46,554 nt of DNA from Candidatus Gemmiger faecigallinarum (GTDB lineage Bacteria; Bacillota; Clostridia; Oscillospirales; Ruminococcaceae), in contig DWVD01000106.1 of NCBI GenBank assembly GCA_019120395.1, positions 1-46,554 on the forward strand, given 5' to 3'. Both the position numbers and the translations under genes were made by a program. Positions 43,222-46,554 of this stretch are shown here, in pieces. The notes beneath the pieces are model-generated. The model saw only the letters and a program-made list of their open reading frames with translations, made no database searches and had not been told where the DNA came from. Numbering within the stretch: position 1 is the first letter of the stretch; each line of letters opens with the position of its first letter.

Positions 43222-45619
43222 TATTTTTGCCCGCAGCCGCTTTGTCTTTCTGGACGGCGGCATGGGCACCCAGCTGACCGCCCGCGGCCTGCAGCCCGGC
43301 CAAAAGCCGGAGCTTGCCGCACTGACCATGCCGGAGACTCTCACCGCCATCCACCGGGACTACGCCCAGGCCGGGGCCGAGATCCTGTGCGCCAACACCT
43401 TTGGCGCCAACCCGCGCAAGCTGGCCGGCGCCGGATGCACGGTGGACCAGGTGGTTGCGGCCTCCATCGCCTGCGCCCGCGCCGCCGCCGACGAGACCGG
43501 CGCGCTGGTGGCTTTGGATGTGGGCCCGCTGGGGGAGCTGCTGGCCCCGGCCGGCACCCTGGCGTTTGAGGACGCGGTGGACCAGTTTGCCCAGGTGGTG
43601 GAAGCCGGCGTCAAGGCCGGCGCCGACCTGGTCTTTCTTGAAACGATGACCGACCTGTATGAGCTGAAAGCCGCGTTGCTGGCGGTCAGGGAACATTCCC
43701 GCCTGCCGGTGTTTGCTTCCATGAGCTTTGAAAGCCGCGGCCGCACCTTCACTGGCTGCACGGTGGACAGCTTTGCCGCCACCGCCGTGGGCCTGGGGGC
43801 CGACGCGGTGGGCATCAACTGCTCTCTGGGCCCGGCCGAGATCCTGCCCTTTATCCGGCGGCTGTGCCGGCTGGTGCCGGCGGGGATGCCGGTGTTTGTC
43901 AAGCCCAACGCCGGCCTGCCCAATCCGGACGGAAGCTACGACCTGACCCCGGCCGATTTTGCGCGGGAAATGGAAGCCTACCGGACCACCGGCATTTCAA
44001 TGGCCGGCGGCTGCTGCGGCACCACGCCGGAGAGCATCCGCCTGCTGAAACAGGCTTTTGCCGGTTGCAGCCCCGCCCAAAAAGTTCCGCTGCGCCGCAG
44101 CGTCCTCTGCACGCCGGTGCGGTGCGTGGAGGTGGACGGCATCACGGTAGTGGGCGAGCGCATCAACCCCACCGGCAAAAAGCGGCTGCAGCAGGCCCTG
44201 CGGGAGGGAGACACCGCCTACCCCTGCGCCCAGGCGGTATCCCAGGCCGAGGCCGGCGCCCAGGTGCTGGACGTGAACGTGGGCCTGCCCGATATCGACG
44301 AGCCGGCTGTGCTGGAGCACCTGGTGCGGGAGCTGCAAAGCGTCACCGACCTGCCCTTGCAGCTGGATTCCTCCAACCCGCAGGCGCTGGCCCGTGCGCT
44401 GCGCGTCTATAATGGCAAGCCCATCGTCAACTCGGTCAACGGCGAGCAGAAAACGCTGGACGCCATCCTGCCGCTGTGCAAAAAATACGGCGCGGCGGTG
44501 GTGGGCCTGACGCTGGACGAAAACGGCATTCCCCCGACCGCCGACGGGCGGCTGGCCGTTGCCCGCCGCATCGTGGCGGCCGCCGAGAAATACGGCATCC
44601 CGCGGCAGGACATCTACATCGACTGCCTGACGCTGACCGCCAGCGCCCAGCAGGACGCCGCGGCCGAAACGCTGAAAGCGCTTTCCGCCTGCAAGCGGGA
44701 GCTGGGTGTGCGCACCGTGCTGGGCGTGTCCAACATCAGTTTCGGCCTGCCCTGCCGGGGCTACCTCAACGCCGCTTTCCTGACCATGGCCATGCAGGCC
44801 GGGCTGGACCTGGCCATCCTGAACCCCAACACGCCGGACATGATGGGCGCGGTGCGGGCTTTCCGCGTGCTGACCTGCCGGGACGAAAAAAGCGCCGATT
44901 ACATCCGCGCTTACGCCGACGTGCAGATCCAGACCACCCAGACGTCGAAAACCGCCGCATCCGTACCGGAAACGCGTCCGGCAGGGGAGAACGCCCTGGC
45001 CGACGCGGTGCGCCGCGGCCTGAAAGCCGAGGCCCGCGCCGCCGCCGGGGAAGCCCTGGCCCATACCGAGCCTCTGGATCTGGTCAACCAGGTGCTGATC
45101 CCTGCGCTGGACCAGGTGGGCGACGGCTTTGAGAAAGGCACCATCTTCCTGCCGCAGCTGCTGCAGTCGGCGTCCGCCGCCCAGGCCGCCTTTGAGGTGG
45201 TCAAGGCCGCCATCGCGGCCAGCGGCAAACAGGGCGGGAGCCGGGGCCGCATCGTCATCGCCACCGTCAAGGGCGACGTGCACGACATCGGCAAAAATAT
45301 CGTGCGGGTCATTTTGGAAAACTATGGGTACGACGTGGTGGACCTGGGCCGCGACGTGCCGCCGGAGGCGGTGGTGCAGGCGGTGCGGGAGACCGGCGCG
45401 CCTCTGGTGGGGCTTTCCGCCCTGATGACCACCACCGTGCCCAGCATGCAGGCCACCATCGAGGCGCTGCACGACGCTGACCTGCCCTGCCGGGTCATGG
45501 TGGGCGGCGCGGTGCTGACGCCCGACTTTGCCCGCCAGATCGGCGCCGATTTCTATGCCAGGGACGCCAAGGCCAGCGCGGATATCGCCAAACAGGTGTT
45601 TGCCGCTCTCAAAGCCTGA
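43208..45619 (+). CDS. metH: Cobalamin-dependent methionine synthase, without activation domain
   Basis: Methylates homocysteine using methyl-THF via cobalamin. The 803 residues form four modules. The homocysteine domain (about 1-300) has FLDGGMGTQL and the zinc cysteines in GINCS (about 203) and GGCCG (about 269-270). The pterin domain (about 310-575) has VGERINPTGKK. The four-helix cap is about 590-680. The B12 Rossmann domain has KGDVHDIGKNIV near residue 690, with the DxHxxG cobalamin ligand His. The roughly 350-residue activation domain of E. coli MetH is missing and is supplied by the upstream gene. The start is GTG at 43208 with GGGGGA, inside the previous gene's end. Confidence 0.95.
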   Translation: MQLTDIFARSRFVFLDGGMGTQLTARGLQPGQKPELAALTMPETLTAIHRDYAQAGAEILCANTFGANPRKLAGAGCTVDQVVAASIACARAAADETGALVALDVGPLGELLAPAGTLAFEDAVDQFAQVVEAGVKAGADLVFLETMTDLYELKAALLAVREHSRLPVFASMSFESRGRTFTGCTVDSFAATAVGLGADAVGINCSLGPAEILPFIRRLCRLVPAGMPVFVKPNAGLPNPDGSYDLTPADFAREMEAYRTTGISMAGGCCGTTPESIRLLKQAFAGCSPAQKVPLRRSVLCTPVRCVEVDGITVVGERINPTGKKRLQQALREGDTAYPCAQAVSQAEAGAQVLDVNVGLPDIDEPAVLEHLVRELQSVTDLPLQLDSSNPQALARALRVYNGKPIVNSVNGEQKTLDAILPLCKKYGAAVVGLTLDENGIPPTADGRLAVARRIVAAAEKYGIPRQDIYIDCLTLTASAQQDAAAETLKALSACKRELGVRTVLGVSNISFGLPCRGYLNAAFLTMAMQAGLDLAILNPNTPDMMGAVRAFRVLTCRDEKSADYIRAYADVQIQTTQTSKTAASVPETRPAGENALADAVRRGLKAEARAAAGEALAHTEPLDLVNQVLIPALDQVGDGFEKGTIFLPQLLQSASAAQAAFEVVKAAIAASGKQGGSRGRIVIATVKGDVHDIGKNIVRVILENYGYDVVDLGRDVPPEAVVQAVRETGAPLVGLSALMTTTVPSMQATIEALHDADLPCRVMVGGAVLTPDFARQIGADFYARDAKASADIAKQVFAALKA

Positions 45620-45748
45620 GCGGGCGGGGAAGTTTCGAACATCCGTTCCGCTGCGGTAGGCCGCGGGAGCCGGCAGGCGCAAAGCACAAAGCAGTATATC
45701 GACCGCCCCAATATGATGCTCCGGTCCAAAAAAAGGAGATGGCACACC

Positions 45749-46264
45749 ATGAAGCGCGGCAAGCCGATCCGTCTGTACAACGTACTGTTTCCCATCTGGT
45801 TTTTGATGTACCTGTTTCCTTCCTGGCTGCCGCTGGCCATGCTGGCGTTCAACTTTGCTTTCGACAGCCTGGTGCTGGCGCTGGCGGCCCGCTGGCAGAA
45901 GATCGGCGATATCCGGCGGCTGTGGAAGCAGACCATCCTGCGGGTCTGGCTGCTGGGGTTTGCGGCAGATATCCTGGGCGCGCTTTTGAACCTTGCCGTC
46001 TATTTTGGGACCGTGGCGCTGGCGGACCTGGGCGGCGTCTGGGCCGAGGCGCTGTACGGCTTCTGGCACCCGCTGACCTTTCCCGGCGCGACGGTGTTCG
46101 CCATCCCCGGCGCGGCGCTGGCCGGCGTGCTGATCTACTGGTTTGACCGCCGCTTTGCCTTTTGCCGCACCGGCCTGCCGGCGCAGACGGTGCACAAGGT
46201 TTGCCTGGCGCTGGCCATCGCCACCACGCCCTACACCATGCTGATCCCGCTTTATTTCTGGTAA
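45749..46264 (+). CDS. Small polytopic membrane protein, unknown function
   Basis: The 171-residue protein begins MKRGKPIRLYNVLFPIWFLMYLFPSWLPLAML. About four hydrophobic segments are present: residues 10-30, 64-88, 112-132 and 146-168. Positive residues cluster between segments, for example WQKIGDIRRLWKQ. No family is recognised. The Met at 45749 follows AAGGAGATGG; the open frame reaches 12 codons further upstream. It lies 129 bases after metH and 78 bases ahead of the SRP RNA promoter. Function cannot be given. Confidence 0.75.
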   Translation: MKRGKPIRLYNVLFPIWFLMYLFPSWLPLAMLAFNFAFDSLVLALAARWQKIGDIRRLWKQTILRVWLLGFAADILGALLNLAVYFGTVALADLGGVWAEALYGFWHPLTFPGATVFAIPGAALAGVLIYWFDRRFAFCRTGLPAQTVHKVCLALAIATTPYTMLIPLYFW

Positions 46265-46342
46265 ACCGCCGCGGATACGGCCGTGGCCCGACGGGCCGGG
46301 CTGCGACGCTTTGTGCATGGCGTTTCCGGACGGTTTCCCCTC

Positions 46343-46371
46343 TTGCATTTGGGGCAAAACTATTGTATAAT
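46343..46371 (+). promoter_or_regulatory. Promoter of SRP RNA gene
   Basis: TTGCAT (46343-46348), a 17-base spacer and TATAAT (46366-46371). It predicts a start near 46378, at the first base of the paired RNA. Confidence 0.85.
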
Positions 46372-46378
46372 ACCAAAA

Positions 46379-46547
46379 GCGGACAGGGCTGTATTTGCGC
46401 TGTTTTGCATACGGATGCGGGCCCCGTGCGCGGGTGCCCCGTGAACCATGTCAGGCGGGGAACCGAGCAGCATTAAGCGGTGTGTACCCGGCGCCGCGGC
46501 AAGCCTGCATCCGTATACAAAGCAGCGCAGCCGGCCGGTCCGTTTTG
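46379..46547 (+). ncRNA. ffs: Signal recognition particle RNA
   Basis: The conserved Ffh-binding tip is clear: CATGTCAGG (46447-46455), a GGAA tetraloop closed by CGG/CCG, then AGCAGCATTAAG. The arms pair over a long distance: CGGAC near 46380 with GTCCG near 46537-46541, GCGCTGTTTTG with CAAAGCAGCGC, and ATACGGATGCGGGC with GCCTGCATCCGTAT. They form one extended helix about 168 bases long, ending in TTTTGTTGT. No UGUAA(U/C) Alu motif is visible, so it looks like the Alu-less bacterial type. In many Firmicutes dnaX follows; the window ends too soon to tell. Confidence 0.93.
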
Positions 46548-46554
46548 TTGTATC

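Overview
The window is a gene-dense, GC-rich stretch of a Gram-positive (Firmicutes/Clostridia) chromosome. Evidence for this is a Phe T-box upstream of pheST, a Rex repressor, TepA next to FtsK/SpoIIIE, YceD(DUF177)-rpmF with a zinc-type L32, a DUF512-Der-PlsY block, strong AGGAGG-type ribosome binding sites and sigma-A promoters. Gene order, GC content and the PurO-type IMP cyclohydrolase fit the Faecalibacterium / Subdoligranulum / Gemmiger part of the Oscillospiraceae (inference). No phage, insertion sequence, CRISPR array or plasmid feature was found.

Layout. (1) 1-6205, minus strand: a de novo purine operon in transcription order purE, purC, purF, purM, purN, purO, purH (formyltransferase domain only, cut by the left edge). 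It is headed by a structured leader RNA ending in an intrinsic terminator just before purE, which is the best candidate here for an undescribed or divergent riboswitch. (2) 6386-8180, plus strand: a PglD/NeuD-like acetyltransferase and a membrane acyltransferase-3 protein. (3) 8302-15010, minus strand: a small P-loop kinase, a MurE ligase with an altered specificity motif, AsnB, a membrane PASTA protein with a degenerate (pseudo)kinase domain, and YebC. (4) 15259-20803, plus strand: tRNA-Trp, DUF177-rpmF, DUF512 protein, der, plsY, and an XRE regulator with a membrane tail. (5) hemW (minus) is divergent from a Bax-inhibitor-1 family gene (plus) whose -10 box lies inside a perfect 10-bp inverted repeat. 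A small exported or anchored protein of unknown function follows. (6) 23933-27965: Phe T-box leader, pheS, pheT, terminator.

(7) 28163-35247: a nucleoside uptake and salvage block comprising an ABC transporter ATPase with two permeases (no substrate-binding lipoprotein alongside), pyrimidine nucleoside phosphorylase and an alpha/beta hydrolase, with thymidine kinase convergent. (8) rex (minus) and tepA (plus) are fired from back-to-back promoters with overlapping -35 boxes. ftsK, a ComEC-like metallo-beta-lactamase protein, metF, a separate MetH activation-domain protein, and a MetH lacking that domain follow, forming a one-carbon/methionine module. (9) At the right edge is a small membrane protein, then a strong promoter and an SRP RNA gene that appears to lack an Alu domain.

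The genes are mainly housekeeping. The points most worth follow-up are the purE leader RNA, the PASTA pseudokinase, the operator-like repeat at the Bax-inhibitor gene, and the MurE motif change. All assignments are from reading the sequence; no database search was possible.
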